A stretch of DNA of 64,000 nucleotides from Channa striata (Eukaryota > Chordata > Actinopteri > Anabantiformes > Channidae): contig CM065179.1 of NCBI GenBank assembly GCA_033026295.1, positions 22,189,275 to 22,253,274 of the forward strand, given 5' to 3'. Position numbers and translations under genes: made by a program. How positions within the stretch are numbered: the first letter of the stretch is position 1; each line of letters opens with the position of its first letter. Positions 35,701 through 50,700 of this stretch are shown here, piece after piece. The notes beneath the pieces are model-generated. The model saw only the letters and a program-made list of their open reading frames with translations. It searched no databases and was not told the DNA's origin.

Positions 35701-38700
35701 CATTCAAAAAAGAACCACAAAAGGCAAACTTTTGTGGTTGTTTCTTACATGAGTCATTATGCAACATACTGTTTTTTGAAGATGCTCACCTGGTGCTGTG
35801 CATGTTCTTTCTGTTTATTTAACTCTCTGAGCTGCTCAGTTAGACTCCTCTTGTCATCCTCATGTGAGTTCAAAGATTCCTCAAATTTAGCCCGCAAGTC
35901 TTGCAGCTCAGTCTGAAGAACAGCCATTGCATTCTTGAACACGGAATTACATAAATCAGTTGAGTTAAATGCACAGAAGCAGAAAAGTAATTAGATCTAT
36001 ACTTATCCTGTCATGTTTTACCTTATCCTGCTCCTGTTTGCTAAGCGCCTCCCTCTGCATGTGCTCCAGCTTCATGTCTGCTGTGACCAGATTCTGCTGC
36101 AGGGCAACAAGCTTCTCTGTGAGTGCAGCCTTCTCTGTCTCCTTCTGGGACAAAGCCTGGACAAAATCATCAGGACATTTATTTACAATATGATTACAAA
36201 AAAGTTATGTGCCATGGTACTTCGACCGCCGGGGTAAGCTAAATGACTACAACATTTTACTGACATTTAGAGAAATACAAGTCTAAAAAAAAAGCACCAC
36301 ATACCTGCTGCTTTTCAATCTCAGCCTGCAGGAGGCTTTGGTTGCACTCCTGTTGCAGTCTGGCCAGCTCTTCTTGCACCTGCTGCAGTTCCTGCTGGCT
36401 GCGCACATGCAGCTCCTCATATTGTCTACGCAGCTGCACCTCAGTTTGCTCCTGCCGAGCTCTCAGCTCCGCACACTGCTGCTCCTGTCAAACGGCAAAT
36501 ACACACACCTGATCATTTGAAATAAAGTTTGATAATTTTATCTGATTATCTGACTCATAGTCACCCAAACCGCAGTCACATCACTGGTGCCATACCTTTT
36601 GCCTGCGTTCAGCTTCTAGCTGCTCTCTGTGAACTTGCTCTTTGTTTGTTAGGGTCAGTAAGGCATTCCTCTCCACTTGAGCCACCTTCTCCTCCAACTT
36701 ACTTTGCTCTTGAGCAGCTTGTGCAAACTGGCTTTCGGCATCCACCCGCATGCGAGAAGCATCACCTGGACAGAGAAGTACCCATACCAACTCTCACCTA
36801 ATTACTCAAAGGGGACACTTATTGCACATGGAGCATGATCCAGGATACACATTTTATTTGTAATTTTATTTATAGACAATAGTCATCCATGTCTACAGTA
36901 TATGTGTAACATGTTAGCTTAACACCACTTATCTGAAACATATGTATTGCTGCAGAGTGGTGGGAGCTTGGTCAGCTGAGAAAACAGCTCGAGTGATCCT
37001 GCAGCCCAGCTGTTGCAGAGCTCACAGCTGAAATATGGATCTCTAGTGGGCTGTTGGAAAGGCTTCATGGCTAGAGGGCTTGGCACGCAGGACAGTGGGA
37101 TCTCACAGGGAGGGGGCTACTCACGCGTCAAGGCCTCGTTAGCCAGCAGCAAGTTGCGCCTCTCCCCCTCCAACCTGGCGCACTCGATCTCCAGAGACGA
37201 GGCAAACTCCTGGCACTCAAACAGAGCTGTCTCCAAGGACTCCTTCTCTGCTCTGGAACACAGCGATAAAGTGGTTTAAGCACCGACAAAAAACATCTTT
37301 GGACCACTAGGTGCAGAAAGTAATAAAATCAAATGATCCATCATGAGTTTAGTTTCCAAATAGAACCACGTTACTTGAAGAGTCTTGTTACCTAGGATTC
37401 ACTGTGCTTCAATTAGTAAAATTTACCAAAAAGTTTAAAATTATTTCAAATACACATGGGCACACAAACAGGCACAGTGGGTTGTTGTTAATGATTCTGA
37501 GGACACTGTTTTGACTTTTTTTCTTACACTCATAACCCTAACCAAAACTACCACATGCCTAACCCCACCCAAACCCAATTGACCTTAAGACAGGAAAAAC
37601 TGTAATAACTGCAACAGTGGGCTAAATGCAAAAGCAAAAAAATCTAGGGTCAATAGATTTCAGAAGCAACACCCCACAAACAGGTAGGCAAACACAAACG
37701 CAGTCAGACCTAAGTGTAACCAGTTCTTGAATGAGCCCACAGGCCTTTCGGTCAGCAGAGTTGAGTTTGACATCCAGAGCAGCCTTGTCTTTGGCCAGCT
37801 CCTCCCTGTCATTGGTCACTCTCTTTAGAGCTGTGGTCTGTGTCTCAAGCTCCTTCCTGCATGCACACAGCTCCTCTGACACTTTCTGCATCTGCCTGTT
37901 GACCTGCAGATCGACACAGACACACACAGATAACTAAATGCCATAAGGCAATTTATCCATACTCATAGCAGCCATAATATACATCATATCATTATATGTC
38001 ATTTTATATTCAAAATACAGCTTTCATATTGCTAAAATAATCTTTCGTAAGCAGGATCATGAGCAGTCGAAAGTATCTGGTACACCAACAGCTATTTAAT
38101 GTTGGGAATATGTATGCAATGGACTGAGAATGAACCATCCAAATTCTAAATTTTATGTACAGATATTTGATACACAAATTTAAACACTACAAACAAAACA
38201 AACAACACTACAAAATGCACATATATCCTAGTTTCACATTCAGAACCAATAATAAAATACATTCTAAATCATTCTTTTAGAACAACGACCGGGAGAGAGG
38301 AGAAAAGAATAAGAATACTTGAGGTATTAATTTATTGTCCTTTTTACTAAATACCCCTACTGGATTTTATAAGTCCATTTATTTATCTTTTCTAGTTCAA
38401 ATTGGCTTACAATGTTTCCTTGTTTGTTATATCCCAAGTCACTAATAGAATTCAGATTGGAGTCCAAACTGCTCTCCAATATCCCATTTGAAAGAAAAAT
38501 TACTGCACACGTGTCCAGTATCTCCAATACATTTTAATGTGACAACAAGCTCCATGAAAGCTATTAATAACAACAACTCTCCTAAGAGGTGGAAGTTGGG
38601 AGAATGGGGACTAAAGTGTGTGAATGGCCAGTAGTCCCTGACCTGGGAGTGCTGCTCCAGGACCTGAGCGTTCTCCTTCTGCAGCAGGCTTAGTTCTGCC

Positions 38701-41700
38701 TCTACCTTCTGGCAGAAATCCTGTAAGTGGCTATGGGAGCTCTCAAGGGCTTGTTTCTCAGCAAGCAGATTCATCATCTCCTGCTGCACCCGTGCTGTCT
38801 CCTCCCTGGCCGTTGCCCGTTCCACTTCAGCTTCTCGTCTACGTTCACCAAGCTCTGCTTTGTCACATTCCGTCTAAAAGGGAAACTAAATATTTGAAAT
38901 ATGCCCAACTCTGTCTTACATCAATGTGACAGGGCAACAAGTTGGAGAATACCTGTAGCAGAATACGATTGAGTTCCACCTTGTCTTTGGCTAAGCCTTC
39001 ATTCAGGGCAGCCATTTTGGCCAGAGAATCTTTTAGGGCAGCTTCCTGATTCTGCAGTTTGGTGCGCGATAACTCCTGTGCAGCATTCTGGGACTCCATC
39101 TGAGGAGTACATCGTGAATATTACAAGACTGGAAACCATAAGGACACTTTTAGAGAAGACAGTAATACAGATCACGACCTACTTTACAACATTCTATTCT
39201 ACCTTGCTGAATGCCAGAGCGAGGCTAGCTTTGTCATTCTCTAACACCTCCTTTTCCAAGGTTATGTGACTCAGAGCCTCCTTCACTGTTACAAGCTCCC
39301 TGCGCAAATCCGAGTGCTTCCCTTCAAGCTCCTCCAAACTCTTCTCGCTGAAACACAAAATGTCCCACATAGTAAACGACTCTCTCAGACTGTCTCGCAC
39401 ACATGCAGATTATTTGTGTAAACAAAATCTCTTAAGAGTAATCCATCATACAAACTGAAGATGGAAAAATGCTGGTGCCAAAGGCCAAAACAGGGGGTAC
39501 TTTTTTGCTGTATCGCATGTCCTGCTCCAATTGTGAGCTCTTTTTTCCGAGCAAAAGAAATCCTCAAAAAGGGAAAAAAAGTTTTTCCTCTTGCATGAGT
39601 GCAGTAATACGACGTAAATCATTTACATTTTCATCCAAATGTCATCTGGGTGCATTGTTGGCTGCAGAATGACATGTGTTACTGATCTGAACTCTAAACA
39701 AACAGAGCTTGAAAACAATCACGGGTGACGAGATGCGTGTTGTGTAATGGTCATAGTTCCGTGCTTATGCTGTACCCTCTTTGGACTTCCAAGCGCTGGC
39801 GTGCCAGCTGCATCTCCAGATCCTCCCTTTGTTCCCTCAAGAGGTCCCGCTGTCTCTGGAGCTCCAGTGAGGAGCCCCGCAGTACCTCCAGCTCAGCATG
39901 CTGGGAGTCCACCTCCTGCTGCAGCCCTAACAGCAGCTTCTCCAGGCTGCTCTTCTCACTGAGAAATATAACAGCCGAGAGAGGTAGTGAGAAAGAAAAG
40001 GGGATAATAGATGGATAAAAATTATTGCACAAAATCATCATAATTATATTGCTGGAATTTTTAAAAGCTATATAAACACACAAAACATTTCTGGCACAAA
40101 ATATTTATAATTCTATCTACAATTTTAAAGCCCTGACAAAATCTGGAAAATATAATAGCATGATCAAGATATACCTGGAAGTTAGTTCGAGTGAGCAGCG
40201 ATATCTGTTGCTGTCTCTGAGACTTTCCTCTAGGGCTGTTTTAGCTTCCTGACTTTCTGTCTTTAATTCCCGGAGTTTTTGCTCAAGCTCTCTTCTTTCA
40301 TTATCCCTTTCCTGCAGGTGACTGCGCAGCATGTCCACTTGCTCTAGGGAAGCACCCAGACGCCCACGCAGATCCTGCAGTTTGTATAGGGGCGCACAGT
40401 TACAAAGATCAAGAGACTAAATGAATTGTTAAATGTTAATGTTACATCTTCACAACATTGTTTTTCAAAATTACATACAATTAGAAAAAAAGGTCTGGAC
40501 AATCTTTGTCTGACCTGTATTTGCTTTTGATGCTTGGAGAGAACACTCTGCACAGCAAACAGGGTGGTGTTTCTTAGAGAAGACTGACCAAGGGGTGAGG
40601 ACAGCACACTTTCAGAGCTGCTACTATCACCTTCCTCGCCAACCAACTGGACATTTGTGAGGAAATGATAATGAATTTGGTTCGTATATAACAAACTGCA
40701 CAATGTAGCCTATTTCTATGTTTTGTTCTGACCTGGTGAACTTGGCACAAAATCTTTTGGAGAGATTGGATTTCTGTGTGAAGGGCCTCCATCTCTGCTT
40801 TATCCTCCGTCCTCCTTGTCTCCTGAGCAGAAACCATTTAAGATCATATAAGGAGCACACATAGGCCAATGCTGATGTTGCCCAGAATGCTACCCTCTAG
40901 ACATGGAAGTTGATTAGTTGTGTAGTTTCTCAAACCTAAACCTAAGACTAAATCCAGTTTAACACCCTTAACCACCAATCCATCTGCCCTCCCCACTTCT
41001 AAAGGGGTCCCACCATCCTGTCCAGAGTGATTTGCATGGTGTTGAGGCTGGCGTCCTTCTCACTCTTCTGGTTTCGGAGATGCTTCACTGTGTCGGTCAG
41101 CTCCACAATTCTAGACATATGAACATGCACAGAAAAAGAGCTAATTCACACAGAAAAAAATTAATATGCAACTTTTATATGCACTGCTTATAAGACCATC
41201 AACATTATCGTGTTCTTCACATAGAATCATGGAATTGGTCTTTGATAATATCAAAAGGCAGCTTAGATCTGAAACACATAGTGACTGATATTCATGACAG
41301 TGCAAAAGAACTGAACCGTCTTCATCTGCAATGCAGTACTCACTGTAAAAAGCTTGATGTAAAAGATTGCAATGATCAAAGCCTATAGGTGAATTTGTGA
41401 GACACCATATAAAGGAATAAAATTCATTGTTAGTTCCATCATAGGGTATATGTCAAATTTGTAATAGAAAATGAATTTATGTCATGCCATGTTAACTGTT
41501 GGGAAACAGAGGGCACCATCTTTTACAATAATTACAATGGTTCCCTGCTGAGCTTTTGTTTTGTTTAGCTGAAAGACTAAAGAACTGATCTACTGTGGCA
41601 GTAGCATTGACCTGCTGTGGAGACGTTTCAGAATCATGACGGAAAGACAAAACCACAAAATCCAATTCACCAAACGAAAGGCAGGGAGATTGTCATAACA

Positions 41701-44700
41701 ATTCAAGACCACATGACTCTCTAATTTGATTTGCCAGGTATTTAACTAAGTGATTAGTCAAAAATAGACAGTTCCATCTGCTTATCAAGAGTTTTTAAAC
41801 TATTTTACTAGGTGGAGGTAAAATCTGATAAAGATAAAGATGAAATGGGATTTCAGGTATATTTACTTATGTTTGAGAAATGAGTTGAGGGTTACTCCAA
41901 GTCATTGTTGAAACACAACATCTACAGTATCCAGTTGTCCTTTAACTAAATAAGATTAAACCAAAACAAAAATTGCTAGTGCTTTTAGTAGAAACAATGC
42001 AAACCTTTTGACAGACTGGCCTGGATAGAGAGGCAGATATGGAGATGACTTTACCTAGAGTTAAGTTCAACTTTCTCTGCATCCCAGCGTCCCTGAAGCT
42101 GCATGGCCTCTTTCAGTCTGTCCTTCAGCTGTCTGTCCATTGCTGACATCTCCACACCACCAGAGGTGCTCTGCTGTGTTGGTCTTGCCTCTAAGTACAT
42201 GCAGGCAACATGCAACTGCCGGATGGAGGCGATACATTCCCCGCGCATATCAGACAGAGTCCTGTTCAAAATATTTTTAAAAATTCATGTAAACCAAGGT
42301 TACAGAAAGTGTCATAACATATGAAAAGTTATAAAGGGTAAGGAACATGACTTGCTGTTTTCACTCATACAGCTGTGGGTCATTGCTCTAACTAAAAACC
42401 AGTCTGTTTTTATTGGAAAAGCATGCACGTCTGTAGTGATTAAGCTCCAGGATCAAGACTCACTTATAGGAGTCTTCAGTTTAAGTTACAGTACCACTTT
42501 TGATATGAATATTACTGTCTATGAGCCAAGCAATCATTATTAAAACAAATTACTCTAATGCCCACAGTGGTTAAACATGATAGAAGCCATGCCTTTTATG
42601 TTTCAAACTCTGTCCTGACGGATCATTTTAACTATGAGCAAAGACACCTTAGGCAATCTGCCCCCACCTCCAACACACACACAGTGAAGAACAATGAGCG
42701 GGGGGCTGGCGACCCTGTTGACCTACTCCACTTTGATCCTTGGCTGAGAAAAGTGGATTGTGGTTGCAATTGTAAGTGTGAGACACAAAAGAGGTGGGGG
42801 TTCTTTTGCTATCCTGCATTGCTGAAGGGACTTTGGCAGCATGCCACACTCACCTGTCAGTGAAAGTCCTTAGCTGGGTGAAAGTGCTCCGCAGGGAGGC
42901 GGCCTGGCGCCACAGTGCTCTGACACGAGCCTGTTCACGACTCAACTGGGAGGCACATGTCTGCAGAGTGAAACAGACAACAAGGGAACTGGAGACTAAA
43001 AGGTGGGTGGTAAAGTTGGCTTGCTGCAAACGATGGCACTTCACATATTATTGTGATACCAAACAGATGCAATACTGGAACTCCTGGAGTCACGCTGGCA
43101 CACATACAAATAATTGGATTTCCCTGAATCAACAGATGTAGCCCATTTACAGCATGAACTCCAGATTGCTTGCATAATATTTTCCTCTTCCTCAGCAGTT
43201 GGAATGTTTTCACAGGAAACAACTCAGAAATCATAGCACTTAAATGAACAGGGAACGAGAATGAATTGATAAAACTGGCTATGAATGAAATTCCTACCCC
43301 ATGTGAACTTAACAGGAGTTTAATTGCACAATCTCTGTGCAGAAAACGGATAAACTTGAGCTTCCCCTGTTGCTTTTATGACTCAAGCACTGCATTTTTG
43401 TTTTGTTTTTCTTCACCTCTTGCTCTATGCGCAGGCGGCTGTCACACAACTCAGCGTCTTCGCGGGCCTTTGACAAGCTCTCTGTTAGCCCCTGGTTGAC
43501 AGTGCCTGCCTGTTCCAGTTGTTCCCGCAGCATAGAGTTCACTTGGCTGAGGCTGGCACACCTGGAATTTACAAGCATTACCTGCATATCATTCTTACGT
43601 CTATAGATCCACTTTTGCCAACCAAAATTACAGGGTGGACATGTGACAGTTTAATGTCTGTGTCAACTTAAATTTAATTTAAACCAGATCTGCTTGTAGA
43701 GTCCTTTTCAAAAATGTTTACAACATTCTTACACACCCTGCTACAGTAAAGCAAACCACATTGCTATGTTATTTGTCTGAGCCAAATTTATGTTTGCATT
43801 TATAGGAAGATATTGTGTTGAAAGGGAAACGGGACATTGCGAGATCCAGTCAAATACATATTAGGTAACGGTGGTATATTAGTTGATGATGCTTGTGGGT
43901 CTGCAGTTTGTGACAATTTTAGGCAGCAAAATCACCAGGTCCAAGAAAAATGTCTGCAATGGGCATTTCAAATAAGCCCGTGAGCCCTAGGGCATTACAT
44001 TTTTGGTTTTAACTGCAGAGTTTGGGCAGTTAAAAAAATGTAATGGTAAGAGAGTAACTTAGCCGCACAAAATGTCAAACCGGATGCTGAGATTATGTGC
44101 CAAGTTGCAGGATGCCCTCTTCTTTCAGCAGCGAAGGGGAAAACAGCACAAAAGCTTAAAGAGTTGTTATGGAATATCTCTGGTCCACACACTTCTCAGA
44201 ATTGATTATGGTCCATAACAAGAAACAGAGAAAAAAGGCATAGCAAATATTTAAAAGGCTTAACCATAAATTTATGGCTGTAAGCCTGCATCCAAAGCAA
44301 CTCCCTGCTGCTGCAAATTTTGTGACTTTTTCAAAAATGCTGCTGCTCTGCGTGTTGCCCATTATTCACCTCTTGCGCTCCTCTTCTAGCTGGGCGGACT
44401 TCTTCTGGATAGCAACGTTGAGACCCTGCTCAGTCCGCTGATGACGCTTCGCTGAGTCCAGGTGAGCCTGCAGCTAACACACGCACACTTCACTATGGGT
44501 ATCTTGGCAACACTTCAGTATATGGTAGCAGTAGTATGACTTACAACTGCCAAATATTTATAAAGCAACATCAATACAGTGGAACCCTGCTAATCCAAAG
44601 TCTCTGTGAGGGAACTCAGTTGAGAATAATATTTGGATACACTGCATTTCCTATTCACAACATGAAAAATCAATGTCCAAGTTAGTTTTCAGTTATACAT

Positions 44701-47700
44701 GATTCCTTGTTTGCTACAATGATCCTGTCTTTTCTTGAATGACTGAATCCAAGCTAATATGCAATTCTCTGTGGAAATAGAATTCTCATGTGGAAATATA
44801 ATGGTTCACAGTTCTCAAGTGACAATACACTCTAACAGTGAAACATTCAATCAACATTTGATGTTCATTGGACAAACATTAGTTTATATAATTTTTGGAA
44901 TATTTTATAAATATTACAACATAACGTATTGCGATAAAAAAAAAATCAGATAGAAATACCGTCAATTTCTATGTGAAAATGCAGTAAAAATACAAATTTA
45001 CACCAAGGCCATGTGATTGAACAGATGTGAACGGTTTGGTCTGGTTTAATGTAAGATGTAGAGTGGCCTCTGGAGGGTCCCAGTAAAGCCTGGGACTTAA
45101 GTCCATCCATCCATCCATCCATCCATCAATCAATCCATTATCTTTAACTGCTTATCCCATCTGGGTCACGGGGGGCTGGACCCTGTACAAAATGTCGCTG
45201 GGGGAGAGGCGGGGTACACCCTGGACAGGTCAGCAGTCTAACTCAGGGCCACAGAGACACACACAGACAGACAACCATTCACACTCACATTCACACCTAC
45301 AGGCAATTTTAGACTCACCAGTTATCGGAAGTACGGGGAGAACATGCAAACTCCACGCAAAAGGACTTAATTTTTTAATATTTATATCTAATCAATACTG
45401 ATTATTGAGGATGATGCCACAGTATAGACATACCAACAATCTCATCTTCTCAGACTCTGAGGTCTTCTCTAGCACTTGCTCTTCTAGTTCCCCACACCTC
45501 TTCTTGTACTGAAGAACCTGAAATAAAACAAAGAAAAGGTACACAGTAAACCAAATGGTTGTGAGTTCAACTGCTGTGAGCTCAAATTCTAGTCACCTTG
45601 GTCTGCAGCTTCTCAACAAGTTGGGCTTGTTTCTGCTGGGCCTCCTGGTAGGCCTGCAGTTTTTGCCTGTATGCTCTCTCCTTGTTATGCATTTGTAGCG
45701 AACCTGGTAATACACTGTCCTGGTCTGAGTCATCTGCTGACTGCAGCATCAGCGTGTGATCAATCTAGAGAGGTGGCGGGGTAACAAATTAATTTTGGCA
45801 CGTTGGACAATGTGACAGGACATTTAAAATTATAATACAGAGTTAACACGCACGCCAATTTATTACGCCAGCCACGCAAAACTGATATTCTATTGTGTCA
45901 GAGCAGTTATATATAAATCCTCTCTTGTGGTGATGTTCTACTATATTACATTGGTCAGCATGTCCAATCCTACCATTCATAATATTTCACACCATGTGTG
46001 ATGGATTGCATTGTAGTGGGAGTACTCAACAGATAGGTAATGTAGTCTACTTCGTCTTTGGTTTTTGAATGTAACAATGACCAAAAGTTGGCCTAAAGGA
46101 GTATTTTGAATTCGGACAAATTATTCAGCAGTTTTCAGTGCCCATGTGAAGTATTCTAGCAATATATAAACATTCATGCCAAAAACAACATAGAATAACA
46201 ATACAGAATTCATGACTTGTCCCTCATCACACAATTCGGTTATGTCAGTTCGGTGAGATTAAACATCAGCATTTCCCCACTAGAGGAGAAATCCTATATT
46301 GGTGAATAGGTGAAATTATTTAGAAATTTATGGAGCCGCTGTATTCATTTACTATGAGTGTTACACAGAGTTGAGGGGTGGCAGAATCAGTTTTAAACTA
46401 TATATCTATGTACATGTGTTGCTGTGAATTTGCAGGTTATCTGTCAAATGCACCTAAACACAAAAATACATATGATATAGTTATTGTTAAATCTCATATC
46501 CTCCCCTATATTTGAAATAGAAAAGATCCAAATATCCTGTAACCTCTCCACCTCACACAACCTAAAATCCCTTGCACCACCCACTCTTTGTGCTGGTGCC
46601 AGACACCCTGTCCTCACTAACACAAACCACATGGCCCTAGAGCACCACAACACACTGCGTGCCTCCAGCTGCCCTTGCCGACTTCTCATTTCATTTCATT
46701 TCAAAAGAGAGGAAGAGAGCCCCCTCCCCTGCAATACACTCCAAACCACCATCAAATCAACCCAGCGACCCACTCTCTCCCTCCTCCCTTCTGTACCTCA
46801 TCTCTTCGCTGGGTGCTTAATCTCTCCAGCAGGCTCCAAGAGAACCAAGACAATAGCCTCACTGTTCAACACTGAACCCAGCTACTTTGCCACCATTATT
46901 AACACATTTCCTAAGGACCTTTTCAGAAATTTATACTGCAAACAACAAATGGCCATCGTGCACTTGGCTCTGTGTTTTTGGTGATTTTCTCTGAGGACCT
47001 GGAGAGCACAAAACCCTCTTTTACTGCCAGTTGTTGAGGTGACAGCTTTAGGGACTGAGAAGGGAGCAACAACATGGGCGGAGTAATTGAAACACAGAAC
47101 TGCAGCAGCTGTGTTTAAAGAGACTCCTGGAAACAGCTGTGTGTAGAGCATTAGTGATTATGCATATTTTGGCACAACAAAAGCCCTGACACTGACTTAC
47201 TAACAAGCACATTCTTTATAATTTCACACCTTGAAATCATGGCCACATTATGCAAGATTTCCTAGAGAACATCAGCACAATCTGTGTTTGGAGCCATATA
47301 AAGGGTATTAATGCTGTTACTGCTTTGAAGAAAGACACCAAATTATTACCACATTAGACCACACGGTATTACAGCAGTGTGACTCCTGAAGACATCAAAA
47401 CTAAACCACACTCACTCTCATTACAAGACACTCATAAATGGCTAAATTATAGTATAGCAACATACAGTACTGGCCTCTAATGAAACATAGTCAACATACT
47501 CAAACATCATAGACCGTCATAAACCCCACATGACCACCCACCAGTGAGTAGTAAATTTGACAAACAGCTCTTTCATTAAATTCAGATTTTACAGTAATGT
47601 AAAATCTGAATGCTGAAGAAGTGCTGACAGTCACAAAAAAAGAAGGATGACAACAATATGCATTCTGCAGACTGCCATCCCTCCATTTTTGTATATTAGA

Positions 47701-50700
47701 AAATACACTTTGTACCAGGGTATATCTTGGAGAAAGTGGGGAAATTGCAAGAAAGAAGCATGGCTCATGAAACAAAAAGTAAAACACTGGAGAAAATTAA
47801 ACATTGGTGAGGTAGCCATGAAATGCAAACTTTTCCAAAGTGTGTCCTCGGGATCCTGAAGCACAGCAGGAATGATATAAAGAACAAGGACGGCCTGATC
47901 TGTCAGAGTAAAATGAGAGACTCTCCAAAGTTACTGGAGAGTAATAAGGAGATAAATGATCACATTCAGCAAGGATCTTTAGCCAGAGGTAATTAACTTT
48001 TCTAATGTTAAGATGATATTTGGGACATAGAGTTTCTAAAATTGTAAGTTAATTTTTAACTAAATGCATTTAGAATTCTTTGTAAACAAAACTCAGGCAC
48101 AGATTTGTGCGTTCGCACTGTTTGCGAATAAAGAACAGTATATTTTGGTAAGGAATACTGAATGTCAACAATTTTGTGTGCAAGAAAATCCAAAGGTCAC
48201 CTTTAATAACAAATACCCATCAAACAAATTAATAACAATTGAAAGTGGTGGAAATTGCCATTCTGAAGCTGTAACCTGTCAACCACTAGTCTGTAACACG
48301 TGTAACTTATTTATTGCATTTTTACTTGATTTTTTCTTCATAGCTACCTACAAATAAATTCTTATTCAGTTATTTTGTGGAATCAGCTAATGTTTTTATT
48401 TATCCTAAAGTAAATATCTAACTGTAATATTTTCAAGCTAATTCCATTTTTCATAAATTTTCAACTTTAATTTACTGTACAACTCACAAGACAGATGTTC
48501 TTGCCCTAAGACTTAATGTTTTCAGACATTTTAATGAATTTCAGACAGTTCACTGAAGTAATAAAATTAAGTTGAAAAAAGTGGAAAATTGGTAGACTTT
48601 CCTAGCAGGCACTGTTTGAGAAATAAATCTTCCCCAAATACTTCTGCAAAGAATAAAGAAGAAAATAAGGTGGAAACCGGTGTTGTGTTTCAATACATGT
48701 ATTAATGAATACCATTAGAAAGGTTAGTGTTCAATTCAGTCCCTGAGCCTGTACACTTAGAATATGTGTCATTTACTTGGATTGGCGTAAAATTAGGGTT
48801 TTTATCCTGAAACTAGGACTGAAAGCTTGCTTAGTTCAACTCGAAATGAATTTGACTGTTCTTGTTGGTGTTGGTGACAACGGCCTGAGTTGGTGAGTCA
48901 TCTACCCGCGCAACGCTAATTTCGAGTGCACTGTTCATTGTCCTGTCTCACTCTAGCAGCGCCTCGAGTGTGTAGGTTGTTGTTGAGCTGTGCTATCTGC
49001 ACTAACCACTATGAGCATCACTGCTAACATGGCAAAAAAGAAGTCCACTATCCGCCCTCGTCCTCAGGAATGTGGCTTCTCTTCGCATAAGAAAGACCAG
49101 CACGAGGCTTGTCCCGTCTGTCTGGGTTTTCTCCACGCTAGTAGAGCGTTGGCCGACTCCAAGTCATGCGCAGTTTGTTGCGAACTCCAGCACTCGATCC
49201 TGGAATGATGGATCGCATTTGTGGAAATAGTGCAAGGAAAGACCGCAGCTGCGTAGCAAGACCCCTCCTCTTCGAGTGTGCTCAACCAGCTTTGCCTTTG
49301 TTTTCCATCTAAAGTCCCCAAGCAGGAGGATCTGCCATCCTCACTGGTTGCCGCTGCTGCTGCATTGCCAAGGATGACACTTCCTTTTTCCCCTGTACTA
49401 TTAAGAGGCTGAGAAACTGGAAGTCAAGTCAAAAACAGCAGGAAGTTCACTGGGTTTTTTTCCCCAAACCAACAACAGTTGAGAATTCCCTGCCTAGGTA
49501 CCCTGACTTTGTCTCTGAGTTAACTATGTCACAGGGCAAACCATTGTCTACCTGTGTCATGGTCCCCGGTTACAGGCAATATTTAGATATAGATAAAGCT
49601 GAGAAAGTTTGGCTAGTTAATTCACCCCGAATGGAAACTTCCTTGGTGGCTTATCTGGCATCTTCACACAATCATGGGGTGTCTGGGCCCACTCTTGTCC
49701 TGTCCAAGCACTGCAGGTTTTTCTCTGCCCAGCTCAAAAAACATGTATGGCGCTCGGGCTAACCTGCACCCCCACTAAGCTCTGTCACCATGCTCGAGAC
49801 TTGCCAGACAGTATGTCTGGCTGAGCTTCGAGTGCAGGTGCTTCAGAGAAATTTGAGCTGCTTATCAAAGTTAGAAAGGCAACTGACTACATTCTCTGCA
49901 TGTCCTGTCCTTGGTAGAGGGATGACAAACCCGGTGGTGGCACAGAGACACCTGTGGCTCACACTCTCCAACATGCCACACAGATACCTGACCATCTACC
50001 TGGATGAACTGGTTTCTGCTGAGGGTCAGTCTAGCTAAAATCGAGTTGCGGAAGAAACAGGCTGAGGAACTGCATAACATCATACCAAGATGAGAAGTGT
50101 CCAAACAATCCTCTGGCGCTCGCAAGGTTACTGCCGTGTTGCCTCTTCCCAAGAGACAGCCACCACCCCCTAGGCAAGGTTTCCATCTTGGGAAACAGCA
50201 ACCTTCTGGTCACCCTCCACGCCACTTGGCCTGGAATAAGGGCCTTCTGGTGGGCCTCTAGAAGGACAGAGCGACTAGAAGAAAGAAAACACACTCGTCC
50301 TAGCTGGATGCCTGGAGGAGGAGGGGCTGCTGCAGCAGGTAAACATTGTTGCCCCTCTTCTATTGCCGCTGAAGATGCCCTCATCTTTTTCAGGGGACCA
50401 GCTTCATTAGTTGTTGCACTTCCCTAACAGTCTCCCAAGTACCAACCCCCCCAAACACTCAAATGAATCAAAATCTATTTTATTGCCTCAGTGTACTAAC
50501 CCCCAGCACGGGTGTGTCAAATGTTTCTCATGGGACTATAACAAGTGTTCCATATGTTTGTCGTGTTTCCATGGCCCCAGAAAAAGGTGCCCTCTTTAAA
50601 CTGTGCTGTAAATGTTCCTTTGTTTCAATAATAGGTACATTTTGTGTTGAACACGAAAAACACAATAAACCCTATGGATCTAATGATGTCATTCTCTGGC

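Noticed and set aside
45102..45127. Tandem CCAT units considered as a CRISPR-like or satellite array
   Set aside because: Simple tetranucleotide run at the edge of a fish interspersed repeat, without spacers.
46484..46984. 166-codon plus-strand frame in the large crocc2 intron
   Set aside because: Longest unassigned frame in the intron, but no similarity I can recognise to a retroelement or cellular protein; S/T/P-rich composition only.
48064..48357. 97-codon plus-strand frame left of the DIRS-like relic
   Set aside because: Cys-containing but matching no known motif; probably chance.
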